Origin: Tellurirhabdus bombi
GTDB taxonomy: Bacteria > Bacteroidota > Bacteroidia > Cytophagales > Spirosomataceae
DNA: 64,000 bases
NCBI RefSeq assembly: GCF_021484805.1
Contig: NZ_CP090557.1
Location: 4,476,001-4,540,000 of the forward strand
Reading direction: 5' to 3'
Numbering within the stretch: the stretch's first letter is position 1; the number at the start of each line of letters is the position of its first letter. Under the pieces are notes generated by a model. The model ran no database searches and was not told where the DNA came from. It was given only the letters and a program-made list of their open reading frames with translations. The position numbers were made by a program, and so were the translations under genes. Positions 8,865-18,397 of the stretch are shown piece by piece.

Positions 8865-9566
8865 TCAGAATATCAGATAAAAAGGCTGCAATAAACGACG
8901 AAAAGGTTCTGAATAGGTTTTCCCGTCAGTCTCGTAAATGTCCAGCGTTTCTTTTTCAAGCGGTAAGTTACGAAACGAAAAGCCGCAAATCTGCCGAAAA
9001 AACGGTTTCTGAGCGTGGTGACGGACATTTAATTGCCGGAATGGTAACAAACTAACCTTCTCCGCTATTTTACGAAACCGTTCCATTTCAAAAGGGGGTA
9101 GCAACACCCAGCACTGTCCGTCCGGCTTCAATAGACGCTGAATCGCCACTGCCAGATGCTCAAAAGGAAGCTCGTCGTTATGCAGCGCCCGATTGACGTT
9201 GGCATCCGGCGAACGCAGGTGATTCGTGTAAAAAGGAGGATTGGTCAGGATGGTATCGTAATTGCCTTCCTGATCAGGTTTAAATGCCTGGATAGATATA
9301 TTCCACACCCGCACCCGCTCCGCAAATGGACTAGCCGCCACATTGGTTGCTGCCTGCCCATAGGCCCCCTCATCGATCTCCACGGCATCAACGCGTAGGC
9401 TTTCAGCTCGCTGGGCCGCCATGAGCGCCAGTAGACCCGTTCCGGTGCCAATATCCAGCAAGTTCGCGCCTTCCACAGGGGCGTAGGCTCCCAGAATGCA
9501 GGCGTCCGTACATACCTTCATGGCCGTCCGATCTTGCTGAATGGTAAACTGTTTAAACCGAAACAA
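8865..9566 (-). CDS. trmN6: tRNA1(Val) (adenine-37-N6)-methyltransferase
   Basis: A 233-residue SAM-dependent methyltransferase of the YfiC/TrmN6 family, which methylates N6 of A37 in tRNA1(Val). The SAM-binding loop LDIGTGTGLLALMAA lies at about 37-51, the acidic VEID at about 62-65, and the N6-adenine catalytic motif NPPF at Asn109-Phe112. The start is TTG at 9566: an in-frame stop lies four codons upstream and there is no ATG before the conserved N-terminus. rnhA follows upstream with a 33-bp gap on the same strand. Confidence 0.85.
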   Translation of the reverse strand: MFRFKQFTIQQDRTAMKVCTDACILGAYAPVEGANLLDIGTGTGLLALMAAQRAESLRVDAVEIDEGAYGQAATNVAASPFAERVRVWNISIQAFKPDQEGNYDTILTNPPFYTNHLRSPDANVNRALHNDELPFEHLAVAIQRLLKPDGQCWVLLPPFEMERFRKIAEKVSLLPFRQLNVRHHAQKPFFRQICGFSFRNLPLEKETLDIYETDGKTYSEPFRRLLQPFYLIF

Positions 9567-9599
9567 AAAACGCCTTCATTTAAAGTGGATAGTAGTTTC

Positions 9600-10235
9600 T
9601 TATTTACGACCAAAGTCAGCCGGATTTTCTCCCCAGTGCTCGGTTTCCCATTTTAAAATTTTATTCGGGTACGTATTGTCCTGGAGCCAGGTTTCCGCCC
9701 GATCGAGGAGTTCGAAAAGGACGGCGTTGTTGGGCGTTTCTTCCAACTTGGTGTTCGCCCGCTTTTTCAGAACCCAGCTAATCGCCGTGCGCGAATCGGA
9801 ATAAATTGGCAAACTGCTTCCACGCTGTTTGAGCCACGCCAGAGCATGTACAATGGCCAGAAACTCACCGATGTTGTTGGTTCCATCTGCATAGGGTCCC
9901 TGGTGAAAAAGCAGTTGCTTGCTCGTTGCGTGAACGCCCTGGTATTCCATCGCGCCCGAGGCCGTGTTCCAGGCCGCGTCAACGGCAATGCTATCGCGGA
10001 TAGGCTGTCCAATAACGGCCAATTTGCTTTGCTTTCCCACGGTCGATTTCGCGCCGCCCTGAAAATGAACGTGTGGCTTTTCACCCAGCGCTTTTTCGGC
10101 TACGGTGCGACTCTCAAATGATTTGTACAAAGCACCCGGAAAATTCTGAATTTGAGCCTGGCAATCATCCCAATTATCATAAACTCCCTTCTGGCGCCCT
10201 TTCCAGACAACGTAATATTTCGGCGATTTCGCCAT
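9600..10235 (-). CDS. rnhA: Ribonuclease H1 with N-terminal viroplasmin-type hybrid-binding domain
   Basis: A 211-residue protein. Residues 1-50 (KYYVVWKGRQKGVYDNWDDC) are the RNase H1 N-terminal double-strand-binding domain also found in caulimovirus viroplasmin. Residues about 72-211 are the RNase H fold, with candidate catalytic acids in VDAAW, NNIGEF, YSDSRTA and the terminal PADFGRK. It removes RNA from RNA/DNA hybrids. It is transcribed towards trmN6 and diverges from bioB. Confidence 0.9.
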   Translation of the reverse strand: MAKSPKYYVVWKGRQKGVYDNWDDCQAQIQNFPGALYKSFESRTVAEKALGEKPHVHFQGGAKSTVGKQSKLAVIGQPIRDSIAVDAAWNTASGAMEYQGVHATSKQLLFHQGPYADGTNNIGEFLAIVHALAWLKQRGSSLPIYSDSRTAISWVLKKRANTKLEETPNNAVLFELLDRAETWLQDNTYPNKILKWETEHWGENPADFGRK

Positions 10236-10363
10236 ATTTAATCATTTATTGAAAAACAAAGATACAGAATCAGGCTTTATGTTCTATTTGCGCTAAAACA
10301 ACGTACCACCTATCTTTGGCTTTTGGAATAGATTCGTGACGCTTGCTCTACGACTGCTGACTT

Positions 10364-11362
10364 ATGACTTATATCCGTACTGATTGGACTCGCGCGGAAA
10401 TCGCCGACATTTATAACTCCCCCGTTCTGGACCTTATTTACCGCGCGGCCACTGTTCACCGCCAGCACCACGACCCGCAGGAAGTGCAGGTTTGTACGCT
10501 TCTTTCGGTCAAAACCGGTGGCTGCCCAGAGGATTGCGCCTATTGCCCGCAAGCCGCTCGTTACCATACGGCGGTAAAAGTGCACAAACTGATGGAAGTG
10601 GACGAGGTGTTGACCGCCGCTCAACGGGCCAAAGACTCCGGAAGTACCCGCTTCTGCATGGGTGCTGCCTGGCGCGAAGTACGCGACAACCGCGACTTTG
10701 ACAAGGTGCTAGACATGGTAAAAGGCGTGAACGGGATGGGCATGGAAGTATGCTGTACCTTGGGTATGCTGACTGAATCGCAAGCCCAAAAGCTGAAGGA
10801 TGCCGGCTTGTATGCCTATAACCACAATCTCGACACCAGCGAAGAATATTACGGTGATATTATTTCAACCCGTACCTATGACGACCGGCTAGACACGCTG
10901 GGCAATGTACGTCACGCCGGAATTTCGGTTTGCTCGGGGGGCATTATCGGTATGGGCGAGTCGCACAATGACCGCATCGGTATGTTATTGACGCTGGCGA
11001 ATCTACCCGAACATCCTGAATCTGTGCCCGTAAACGCGCTGGTTCCCGTTGAAGGAACGCCCCTGGAAGAGCAGCCGCGCGTATCGGTTTGGGAAATGAT
11101 TCGGATGATTGCTACTGCCCGGATTATCATGCCCAAAGCGATGGTTCGCCTGTCGGCGGGTCGCGTTCGGATGAATGTGGAAGAACAGGCTCTCTGCTTC
11201 CTGGCCGGTGCTAATTCCATCTTCGCCGGAGACAAACTGCTGACAACGCCAAATCCCGAAGAAGATGCCGATAAGCAACTGTTCCAGACGTTGAATATTC
11301 GTCCGCGCCCTTCTTTCAAAAATGGCGAGCCAGCCCTGAAGTTTGAGCAAATACCGCTTTAA
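10364..11362 (+). CDS. bioB: Biotin synthase
   Basis: A 332-residue radical-SAM enzyme that inserts sulfur into dethiobiotin. The CxxxCxxC motif for the [4Fe-4S]-SAM cluster is Cys54, Cys58 and Cys61. Further conserved cysteines in [19 protein letters not shown] and ISVCSGG, and the arginine in VRLSAGR, are the expected ligands of the sacrificial [2Fe-2S] cluster. Length is typical. No other bio genes are present here, and no BirA-type operator was recognised. It is divergent from rnhA and shares a long bidirectional terminator with the next gene. Confidence 0.95.
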   Translation: MTYIRTDWTRAEIADIYNSPVLDLIYRAATVHRQHHDPQEVQVCTLLSVKTGGCPEDCAYCPQAARYHTAVKVHKLMEVDEVLTAAQRAKDSGSTRFCMGAAWREVRDNRDFDKVLDMVKGVNGMGMEVCCTLGMLTESQAQKLKDAGLYAYNHNLDTSEEYYGDIISTRTYDDRLDTLGNVRHAGISVCSGGIIGMGESHNDRIGMLLTLANLPEHPESVPVNALVPVEGTPLEEQPRVSVWEMIRMIATARIIMPKAMVRLSAGRVRMNVEEQALCFLAGANSIFAGDKLLTTPNPEEDADKQLFQTLNIRPRPSFKNGEPALKFEQIPL

Positions 11363-11372
11363 TCTTTGTCGT

Positions 11373-11427
11373 AAGAAGTAAAACAGCCCTTACCGACTAT
11401 AAATCAGTAAGGGCTGTTTTACTTCTT
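11373..11427. terminator. Bidirectional terminator, 21-bp perfect stem
   Basis: Arms 11373-11393 and 11407-11427 are exact reverse complements around a 13-base loop, with T-rich flanks in both directions. The right arm contains the stop codon (11419-11421) and the last two lysine codons of the convergent phosphodiesterase gene. Confidence 0.88.
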
Positions 11428-11916
11428 CCCTAACTCAATCACTTCCATATCCGCTATTTTTCCATCGTCCAGCGAAAACCGAAGACAGGTTCGAACGTGG
11501 TGGAAGCCGTGTTTACCCGCCGCTCCGGGATTGACGTACAGCAGGTTATCAAGTTTTGGGTCACGCGTTACTTTTAAAATATGCGAATGGCCGCAGATAA
11601 AGACATCCGGGGCACTAATTTGCAAATTTGGACGAATAATCGGATTATAGCGCGGTGGCGTTCCACCAATGTGCGTCATCCAGAACGTAAGCCCTTCCAA
11701 ACTAAATCGCTGGTGTTCGGGGCATTCCATTCGTATCTCCTTGTTGTCGATATTGCCAAAAACGCCGCGAAAAGGCTTAAAAGCCCGTAGCTGGTCAATA
11801 ATTTCAAGGTTGCCGATGTCGCCAGCATGCCAAATTTCGTCGCAACGATCAAAATGAGTGAAAATCTGCGGATCTAAGTAACCATGCGTATCAGAAAGTA
11901 ATCCTATTCGGGTCAT
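11419..11916 (-). CDS. YfcE/MJ0936-family metallophosphoesterase
   Basis: A 165-residue protein with all calcineurin-like metal motifs in order: LLSDTHG (about 6-12), HAGDIG (about 30-35), FGNID (about 53-57), CGHSHI (about 108-113) and NPGAAG. These bind a two-metal centre for phosphodiester or phosphomonoester hydrolysis. The physiological substrate of this branch is unknown. It follows the NupC-type transporter by 14 bp and is probably co-transcribed with it, which might suggest a role in nucleotide scavenging (inference). Confidence 0.88.
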   Translation of the reverse strand: MTRIGLLSDTHGYLDPQIFTHFDRCDEIWHAGDIGNLEIIDQLRAFKPFRGVFGNIDNKEIRMECPEHQRFSLEGLTFWMTHIGGTPPRYNPIIRPNLQISAPDVFICGHSHILKVTRDPKLDNLLYVNPGAAGKHGFHHVRTCLRFSLDDGKIADMEVIELGKK

Positions 11917-11930
11917 AAATGATCAGCACG

Positions 11931-13172
11931 TTAGAGAAGCAGCCCCGCGAATGTCGCTGACATATAGGAAGCCAACGTTCCGCAGATCAGCGCTTTAAAA
12001 CCCAAACGCGCCAGATCACTGCGACGGGAAGGGGCCAGCTCACTGATCCCGCCCACCTGAATTGCAATGGACGAAAAGTTCGCAAAACCGCAAAGCGCAA
12101 AACTCGTAATGGCCACCGTTTTAGGATCAAGCGTTCCTTTCACTTTAACCAGATCCAGATAAGCCACAAATTCATTTACCACCATTTTGGTCCCCATCAG
12201 CGCACCAGCGGTTTCAATGTCTTTTGTAGGCACGCCCATCGCCCAGGCAAACAGAGAAAATACTTTTCCTAGCAGGAAATTTAGACTTAAATTGCTGGTT
12301 CCCAGAATGTAAAAACCAATACGAAACAGAATACTGTCGAGCAGTGCAATCAACGCAATAAACCCAATAAGCATGGCAATGACGTTAAAGCCCACTTTCA
12401 AGCCCTCGCTAGCGCCACCGGCGATGGCATCCAGCAAATTGGCGTGCGACTTCTTAATGTCCACTTTAACGCTTCCCTGCGTCTCGGAAACTTCGGTTTC
12501 GGGAAACACGATCTTACTGATTACCAGCGCGCCCGGAGCAGCCATGATGCTAGCAGCCAGCAAGTAAGGAGCCGGTACACCCAACGAAATATAAACCGCC
12601 AGCACCCCACCCGCAATACAGGCAAAACTTCCCGACATGGAGGCTAGCAATTCAGAATTGGTCATGCCTTTCAGGTAAGGCTTTATCATGATTTGCGCTT
12701 CCACCTGCCCCACAAACGTGCTGGACACATTAGATAAGGCTTCGGCACCGCTCACGCCCATCAGCCATTTCATCGCGCGCGCCATAAAAGAAACCACACG
12801 CTGCATGATGCCCAGGTGGTAGAAAATGTTGACCAATACGGCGACAAAAATGATGGTCGGAATAATCTGGAAAAAGAAAATAAAATTGTTGTCGGAGCCA
12901 AAAGCGCGGCTCAAGACTTCGGGCTTCACTAAAGGGGAAAATACAAATTCTGCGCCTTTAGAAGCTTTGCTCAGTAACCGGTCAATATTATGCCCCAACC
13001 ATTGAAATACAACTTGTCCAAGCTCAGTTTTTAAGACAAACAGGGCCAGACCAAACTGCAACAATAATCCAACACCTACAGTACGGTAATTAATGGCTTT
13101 ACGATTGTTTGACATTGCGTAGGCAATACCCAGAATTAATACAATTCCAATCAGCCCGGTAAAACGATTCAC
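11931..13172 (-). CDS. Concentrative nucleoside transporter (NupC/CNT family)
   Basis: A 413-residue inner-membrane protein with about ten hydrophobic segments. The GQVEAQIMIKPYL and the later NEFVAYLDL region match the two CNT substrate-binding hairpins (Q/E..N/E motifs), and CGFANFSSIAIQVGG is the conserved C-terminal gate. It should import nucleosides with H+ or Na+. The start is GTG at 13172; no ATG lies between it and the first helix. The phosphodiesterase follows 14 bp downstream. Confidence 0.92.
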   Translation of the reverse strand: MNRFTGLIGIVLILGIAYAMSNNRKAINYRTVGVGLLLQFGLALFVLKTELGQVVFQWLGHNIDRLLSKASKGAEFVFSPLVKPEVLSRAFGSDNNFIFFFQIIPTIIFVAVLVNIFYHLGIMQRVVSFMARAMKWLMGVSGAEALSNVSSTFVGQVEAQIMIKPYLKGMTNSELLASMSGSFACIAGGVLAVYISLGVPAPYLLAASIMAAPGALVISKIVFPETEVSETQGSVKVDIKKSHANLLDAIAGGASEGLKVGFNVIAMLIGFIALIALLDSILFRIGFYILGTSNLSLNFLLGKVFSLFAWAMGVPTKDIETAGALMGTKMVVNEFVAYLDLVKVKGTLDPKTVAITSFALCGFANFSSIAIQVGGISELAPSRRSDLARLGFKALICGTLASYMSATFAGLLL

Positions 13173-13329
13173 AAACAGTTAAATTTTGAAGTGTACGGTT
13201 AGAAAAGCTTGCGAAGATACAAAGGAAAAAAAGAAACGGCGCGTCCATCCGACGTTTATCCGAACCTGACGCAAAAAATACGAGGCATTTTCGCAAATTT
13301 GTAACTTGCGGAACCGGTTACCCGCTCGT

Positions 13330-14154
13330 ATGAAGATTCGTTACCAGGATCGTTGGATCATTGTTGCAGGAAGTTTGCTACTTGGCTATTTTTTTGTCCA
13401 CCTCGGTCAAACAGATAGTCTTTTTGTCTTGTGGTCGCGGCCACTCTATTTTCGGGATGTGGTGGTTACCGCTCTAATTACAGCTATTGTCTGGACCAGT
13501 GTTCGAACAGCCACCGTCTTTCTCGACGTTCATTACGATTGGTTTACTCATCCCACGCGCCGCAGCATCGGCCAAATTCTTCTGGGTTTTGGCTTGCCCG
13601 TACTCGTTTCTCTGGTATTGACGATGCTGTTTTTTCGGTTTATTATCGAACAAGACATTGCTACGTCCAGCTTTCCAGTCTATGAATTTCCAATCAGTGT
13701 ACTGGTTATTTTTTTTATTAACCTGTATTACGTAGGCGCTTACCTTTACGTTCGGGCCAGTAAGACCGTCGAGAATGTATCTCAGAATGAAGCTGTCACC
13801 AATTCCGTTTCTTTTACTCGACAAACGTTGATTGTTAACAGTGGATTGAGAAACATTCCGTTAGCCACTACCGACGCCGCTTTTTTTTACATTGAGGCTA
13901 GTTCGGTCTTTGTCATGACCTTTTCAGAGGAAAAATACCTGGTCAGTTCTTCGCTGGATGAATTAGCCCAGGATCTAAGCACGCAGCTTTTTTTTCGGGT
14001 CAATCGGCAGTTCCTTGTTCACCGGCGGGCCTGCAAGTCCTACCTCAACGAATCCTACGGCAAGCTAAGGCTTGAGGTTGTTCCGCCCATCGCTACAGAG
14101 ATCATTATTAGTCAGCAAAAAGCCCCCGCCTTTAAAAAATGGCTGGAAGAATAG
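13330..14154 (+). CDS. Membrane-anchored LytTR-domain transcription regulator
   Basis: A 274-residue protein. Four hydrophobic segments lie in the first half (about 8-30, 40-60, 83-105 and 122-140), and the C-terminal part (about 165-274) is a LytTR DNA-binding domain with the FFYIEASSVFVMTF start and the RVNRQFLVHR helix. There is no receiver or kinase domain, so signal input is probably through the membrane part. The ATG at 13330 is preferred over a TTG at 13306. It diverges from the nucleoside transporter. Family reports describe membrane LytTR proteins that control nearby genes or themselves; the target here is unknown. Confidence 0.85.
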   Translation: MKIRYQDRWIIVAGSLLLGYFFVHLGQTDSLFVLWSRPLYFRDVVVTALITAIVWTSVRTATVFLDVHYDWFTHPTRRSIGQILLGFGLPVLVSLVLTMLFFRFIIEQDIATSSFPVYEFPISVLVIFFINLYYVGAYLYVRASKTVENVSQNEAVTNSVSFTRQTLIVNSGLRNIPLATTDAAFFYIEASSVFVMTFSEEKYLVSSSLDELAQDLSTQLFFRVNRQFLVHRRACKSYLNESYGKLRLEVVPPIATEIIISQQKAPAFKKWLEE

Positions 14155-14273
14155 GGTTTAATTCGCCCCTTTTTTCTCCTGATTCACTTCTTTTTCCACC
14201 TGATTCAGCGCCAAAAGCACCTGATACAGGTTTTACGGTGACTTGATAGTCAACTATTTACACGCAAAAAGGA

Positions 14274-14281
14274 TAATTTTG
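14274..14281 (+). promoter_or_regulatory. Candidate Bacteroidota -7 element before the 14304 gene
   Basis: TAATTTTG matches TAnnTTTG exactly and lies 22 bp before the ATG. No TTTG -33 element is at the expected spacing, so this is a weak call. Confidence 0.35.
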
Positions 14282-14303
14282 CGGCCGAATTTCCTTCCTC
14301 ACT

Positions 14304-14867
14304 ATGCAACAAATAGTATGTACCATTGGCTTGGCTGTAATCTGTATGTTTACGGCGCAAGCTCAGGCTATTCGGGTCGCCTATTTTGGCGAAACCGTTA
14401 CTCATTACGGCGTAAAAGTAGCTTATGAAAGCCCCATTTATCGCTACCAGAAGAAAGCTTCCTCCACGCAGAAAAGTTTTCTTTTTACTCCTGGCTTAGC
14501 GGTCTACCGTCATCCAGCCAATCACGTTGGCGTTATCCTTTCGCCCGAATTCGCTTATCGTCGCCTTGGACGTCGCGGAGGCACCTTTGAGCTGGCTATT
14601 TCGCCCAGTTATTTCCGGTATTTTCTGGAAGGCCAAACGTTTGAAGTTGGTGAAAATGGCCAGTTTGAACGGGTACCTTTGGCAGGGCGTCATGCTTTCC
14701 TGCCCACTGTATCTATCGGTTGGGGCAAGGATTTATCCGTTCGGCGACAGATTCCGCTCGCCTGGTATGCCCGGTTAAACGTCATGCAGCAACGCCCGTA
14801 TAATGCCTCTTCGCTCCTGCGTTTTGGCATCGAACTTGGCATCATCAAACCACTTAAGAAATCATGA
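14304..14867 (+). CDS. Secreted hypothetical protein, probable small outer-membrane barrel
   Basis: A 187-residue protein with a signal peptide cleaved near residue 20 (AQAQA). The rest alternates aromatic and polar residues in short strands and ends near a hydrophobic IELGIIKPL strand, which suggests an outer-membrane or periplasmic beta structure. No named family is recognised. Its stop overlaps the start of the next gene by four bases (ATGA), so the two are translationally coupled. Confidence 0.65.
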   Translation: MQQIVCTIGLAVICMFTAQAQAIRVAYFGETVTHYGVKVAYESPIYRYQKKASSTQKSFLFTPGLAVYRHPANHVGVILSPEFAYRRLGRRGGTFELAISPSYFRYFLEGQTFEVGENGQFERVPLAGRHAFLPTVSIGWGKDLSVRRQIPLAWYARLNVMQQRPYNASSLLRFGIELGIIKPLKKS

Positions 14868-15868
14868 GAGCGTTAGTCTTATTTTTCCGTAACCTGCTAT
14901 TTTTTAGCTTGGTGCTTCTTTTTTCCTGCGATAAAAGCAACGACCTGGACATTGAACGGAATCTACATTTGCGGCATAAAGGAGCCGATATGCCTATTTG
15001 GGTACGCGGCAATCTTGCATCCAACAAAATCGTCCTGTATCTGCACGGTGGCCCGGGCGATTGTGCCATGTGTTACCGCTATTATTTTAAAAAGCTGGAA
15101 AGCGAGGTCGCCGTTGCGTACTGGGACCAGCGCATTGCAGGGGCCTCCTCGGGCAAAGTCGATCTGAAGACGCTCAATTACGAACAATTTGGCGAAGATG
15201 CTTATTACGTAATTAAGCTCTTAAAAGAACAATTCCCGAATGCCGAAATTCACCTGCTCGCGCACAGTTTTGGGGTTGATCTGGCTTGGCAGTTCCTAAC
15301 AACGAACGACAATCAAAAGCTAGTTAACAGCCTGATTGTCATCAATGGAACCTTCTCTACCTATCGCTGGCTTTACCAGATGCGGGAATGGATCCTGCGG
15401 GAAGCCGACCGCCAGGGTAATGCCGATGCCAAAGACTACATGCTCGCGCATCCTATTACGGAAGAATCCGTAAAAACGCTTGATCTGGCAGCCTTGTACC
15501 GCTATATGTTTGATCTGGGAGGCAACCCGGTTTCCCTGTATGACGATAAAAAGTTTTTGCTGAATTATGCATTTGCCTCACCCAATACAGCCCTGGCGCA
15601 GTTTACGCACCCCAAAGCCTATGAAGAATACGGTAAAACTGAATTGCGCCGATTTGAGAAAGGGGCCCTCTTGAAGAATATCCGTATTCCTGTCGCGCTT
15701 TTCTGGGGTACCAAAGATGGAGTCGTGCCTGTTGGAGTAGGGTATGAAACTCGTGATCTGCTTAGCAATACACGAACTTCCTTTGTCGCTTTTGAAGAGT
15801 CCTGGCACGAACCTTTCTTAACTGAAACAGATAAGTTTATACAGGCAGTTCTGGAGTTTGTGCGGTAG
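14864..15868 (+). CDS. Lipoprotein alpha/beta hydrolase (proline-iminopeptidase-like)
   Basis: A 334-residue protein with a lipoprotein signal; Cys22 (FSC) is the probable acylated residue. The oxyanion motif HGGPG, the nucleophile elbow AHSFG (Ala in place of the first Gly), the acid in GTKDGVVP and the His in SWHEPF form a full hydrolase triad. HGGPG is typical of proline iminopeptidases and related esterases. The envelope location and the coupling to the preceding secreted protein suggest an extracytoplasmic task, but the substrate is unknown. Confidence 0.82.
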   Translation: MRALVLFFRNLLFFSLVLLFSCDKSNDLDIERNLHLRHKGADMPIWVRGNLASNKIVLYLHGGPGDCAMCYRYYFKKLESEVAVAYWDQRIAGASSGKVDLKTLNYEQFGEDAYYVIKLLKEQFPNAEIHLLAHSFGVDLAWQFLTTNDNQKLVNSLIVINGTFSTYRWLYQMREWILREADRQGNADAKDYMLAHPITEESVKTLDLAALYRYMFDLGGNPVSLYDDKKFLLNYAFASPNTALAQFTHPKAYEEYGKTELRRFEKGALLKNIRIPVALFWGTKDGVVPVGVGYETRDLLSNTRTSFVAFEESWHEPFLTETDKFIQAVLEFVR

Positions 15869-15873
15869 GTTTT

Positions 15874-15899
15874 GCTCGGGCTACCTGGGTAGCCCGAGC
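15874..15899. terminator. Hairpin between convergent hydrolase and ppk1
   Basis: An 11-bp GC-rich stem (15874-15884 with 15889-15899) around a 4-base loop. A short TTTT follows five bases later on the plus strand; no T run follows on the minus strand, so it mainly serves the hydrolase gene. Confidence 0.6.
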
Positions 15900-15905
15900 A
15901 CGCTT

Positions 15906-18260
15906 TTACAAGCTTTCTTTTATAGCCTCATTTTTGTTTTCATTCTCCTGCACATCGGTCGGTTCGTCCTGAGTTTCCTGTTCTTTGGCTTCCTGACCAA
16001 CTCCCAGTTGTATGTTGGCGAACAAATGCGCTTCCATTACCTCTTCATCTGTCACTTCAAAGAACTTTTTGTGAATGTCGAAGGGCTCTTCTACGCCTTC
16101 TACAAGGCAGCATTTTTCATAATAGCCATCTTCCCGAAGAACATACGTATTGATGTTGTCCTGTAAATTATACGACAGGATATGAATGGCTTGTTGTTTA
16201 ACCCGCTCATCAACCAGCAAGAACAGGGACTCAATCCGCCGGTCAAAACTGCGAACCATCACGTCGGCACTTCCCCCGTATACTTTAGGATCACCGTTGT
16301 TATGGAAATAAAACAGACGCGTATGTTCCAGAAAATCACCTACAATGGATCGGACCGCAATGTTTTCACTTAAGCCCTGCCTTCCGGGGCGCAGGCAGCA
16401 AATTCCCCGCACAATAAGCTGGATTGGCACACCTGCCTGGGAAGCTTTATACAACTCGTCGATGATATGTTTGTCTTCCAACGAGTTGAGTTTAATGCAA
16501 ATGCCGCTGGGTAAACCGTTCATGGCATTCTCAGCTTCCCCCTGAATCAGTTTGATCAATTGCTTCCGCATGTCGCGCGGTGCCGTGATCAGGTACTGGT
16601 AACTACTCGGCAAGGAGTGTCCGGTAATGACATTGAAAAACTCCGAAATATCGCGTGTATAGACCTGGTCTGTCGTTAGCAAACCAATATCGGTGTATAG
16701 TTTTGCGGTATCTTCGTTGTAGTTCCCACTCGACAGGTGGGCGTATTGCACAACCCGGCTGCCTTCATTGCGGACCACCAGCAAAAGCTTCGTGTGCGTC
16801 TTGTATTTGCTAATTCCGTAAATCACAAAACATCCTGCCTTTTGCAGACGCTGCGCTTCACGAATGTTATTTTCTTCGTCAAATCGGGCTTTTACTTCAA
16901 AAAGAACAGAAACGTGCTTGCCATTTTCTGCCGCTTTCAACAAAGCTTCCGTCACGCGCGAATTTTTCGCCAGGCGGTAAACAGTTAGCTTAATCGACAG
17001 AACGTTAGGGTCTTCAGCCGCTTCTTCCAGCAGAGACAGTACCGGCTCGAAATTATTGTAGGGATGATGCAGCAGAATGTCCCGCTCTTTCATCACGTCA
17101 AAAATATCCAGATTTTTTTCCCGACTATATCCTAACGCAGGTACGGGCGGCGGGGCCGTTGTCAATTGATCCCGAAACTCCGGATGACGAATAATCTGCC
17201 ACAGACTGGTATAATCAATCAGTTGGTCGTTTTCAAAGAGGTTGTATTCGTCGATTTCCCACCTTTTTTTCAGCAGATTGATCATCCACTCTGAAGCGCC
17301 CGGCTCCATTTCCACCCGAACTACCCGTCCCAGGCGGCGGTTTTTGATCTTCTGCTTAATTTCATCGATAAAATCAGACTCTATATCGTCGCTCTCTTCC
17401 AGGGTAAAGTCTCCATTTCGGGTCATTCGGAACAGATTAACCGACAGGATTTCAATGTTGCGATATAGCTTCCTGATCTCCTGACGCACAACCTCTTCAA
17501 TGGGCAGCAACAACAATTCTTCGTCCCGCTCAAAAGATAAAAAGCGGGGTAAATTTGCCGGCAACTGAACAAAAGATAAACGGTGGCTTTCGTCTTCATC
17601 CCCAGGCTTGGCTGGGCGCGTAGGATCGTGTGTAACTACCCCAAAGATCAAGACCTTTGCCAGCAAAACAGGAAACGTATGGGTGTAATCATACACCATG
17701 GGCGTCAGCATCGGATAAATTGTCCGATCAAAATACGCAATCGCCTGTTCGCGTTCGTCGTCCGTCAGGTCGCCTAGCTTGGCCAGTTGAAAATCGTATT
17801 TGGAGAACTCCTCTTTCAATTCCGCAAAAATCGTCCGCTGGTCCTTGCTGAACTGCTGTACGGATTTTAGCAATGCCTTACGAAACGGAATTTCGCGCAA
17901 ACCGGAATAGTCAATCCGCTCTTTGTTGTAGTCCAGGTAATTATACAAACTCCCAACCCGGATGGTAAAAAACTCGTCCAGGTTTGAAGCCGTAATTGCC
18001 AGAAACTTCAATCGGTCAAACAGGTTCCGGTCCGGATTCTTAGCCTGGTCCAGCACCCGATCATTGAATTTGAGCCAGCTTAAATCCCGACTGATGTAAT
18101 TACTCTGGTCAATTACATTCGCCAGTTTTTCACTTATTTTTACGGCCTTGCTATCTTCGCCATCGGGCGCAACAATGGGTTTTCGGCTCGAGAGAAACGA
18201 AAAAAGATTCCCGAAAGAACCTTTTTTATCTGATTTATCGGAAGAGTATTTCGTGGACAT
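15906..18260 (-). CDS. ppk1: Polyphosphate kinase 1
   Basis: A 784-residue enzyme that makes polyphosphate from ATP. The N-terminal domain begins with RDLSWLKFNDRVLDQA (about 57-72). The phospholipase-D-like catalytic core contains KTHTKLLL with His489 as the autophosphorylated residue, and the C-terminal core has YGGSADVMVRSFDRR. About 55 residues before the conserved core and a charged tail after it (rich in Glu, Asn, Gln) are extra. It lies between terminators next to gyrB on the same strand, but a terminator separates the two. Confidence 0.95.
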   Translation of the reverse strand: MSTKYSSDKSDKKGSFGNLFSFLSSRKPIVAPDGEDSKAVKISEKLANVIDQSNYISRDLSWLKFNDRVLDQAKNPDRNLFDRLKFLAITASNLDEFFTIRVGSLYNYLDYNKERIDYSGLREIPFRKALLKSVQQFSKDQRTIFAELKEEFSKYDFQLAKLGDLTDDEREQAIAYFDRTIYPMLTPMVYDYTHTFPVLLAKVLIFGVVTHDPTRPAKPGDEDESHRLSFVQLPANLPRFLSFERDEELLLLPIEEVVRQEIRKLYRNIEILSVNLFRMTRNGDFTLEESDDIESDFIDEIKQKIKNRRLGRVVRVEMEPGASEWMINLLKKRWEIDEYNLFENDQLIDYTSLWQIIRHPEFRDQLTTAPPPVPALGYSREKNLDIFDVMKERDILLHHPYNNFEPVLSLLEEAAEDPNVLSIKLTVYRLAKNSRVTEALLKAAENGKHVSVLFEVKARFDEENNIREAQRLQKAGCFVIYGISKYKTHTKLLLVVRNEGSRVVQYAHLSSGNYNEDTAKLYTDIGLLTTDQVYTRDISEFFNVITGHSLPSSYQYLITAPRDMRKQLIKLIQGEAENAMNGLPSGICIKLNSLEDKHIIDELYKASQAGVPIQLIVRGICCLRPGRQGLSENIAVRSIVGDFLEHTRLFYFHNNGDPKVYGGSADVMVRSFDRRIESLFLLVDERVKQQAIHILSYNLQDNINTYVLREDGYYEKCCLVEGVEEPFDIHKKFFEVTDEEVMEAHLFANIQLGVGQEAKEQETQDEPTDVQENENKNEAIKESL

Positions 18261-18357
18261 GATGTACTGTATGCTTATCGCTAGTTAAGTAACGTATAAA
18301 TCATAAAGCATGTATGTTAAGTTTTAGTTTCCGGCTTTATCTTTATACTACCTATAA

Positions 18358-18390
18358 CAAAAAAACGGGCCTTTCGGCCCGTTTTTCTCT
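18358..18390. terminator. Terminator of gyrB
   Basis: 11-bp perfect stem (18361-18371 with 18376-18386) with a 4-base loop and T runs on both strands, 12 bp after the gyrB stop. Confidence 0.88.
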
Positions 18391-18397
18391 TCTTTTC

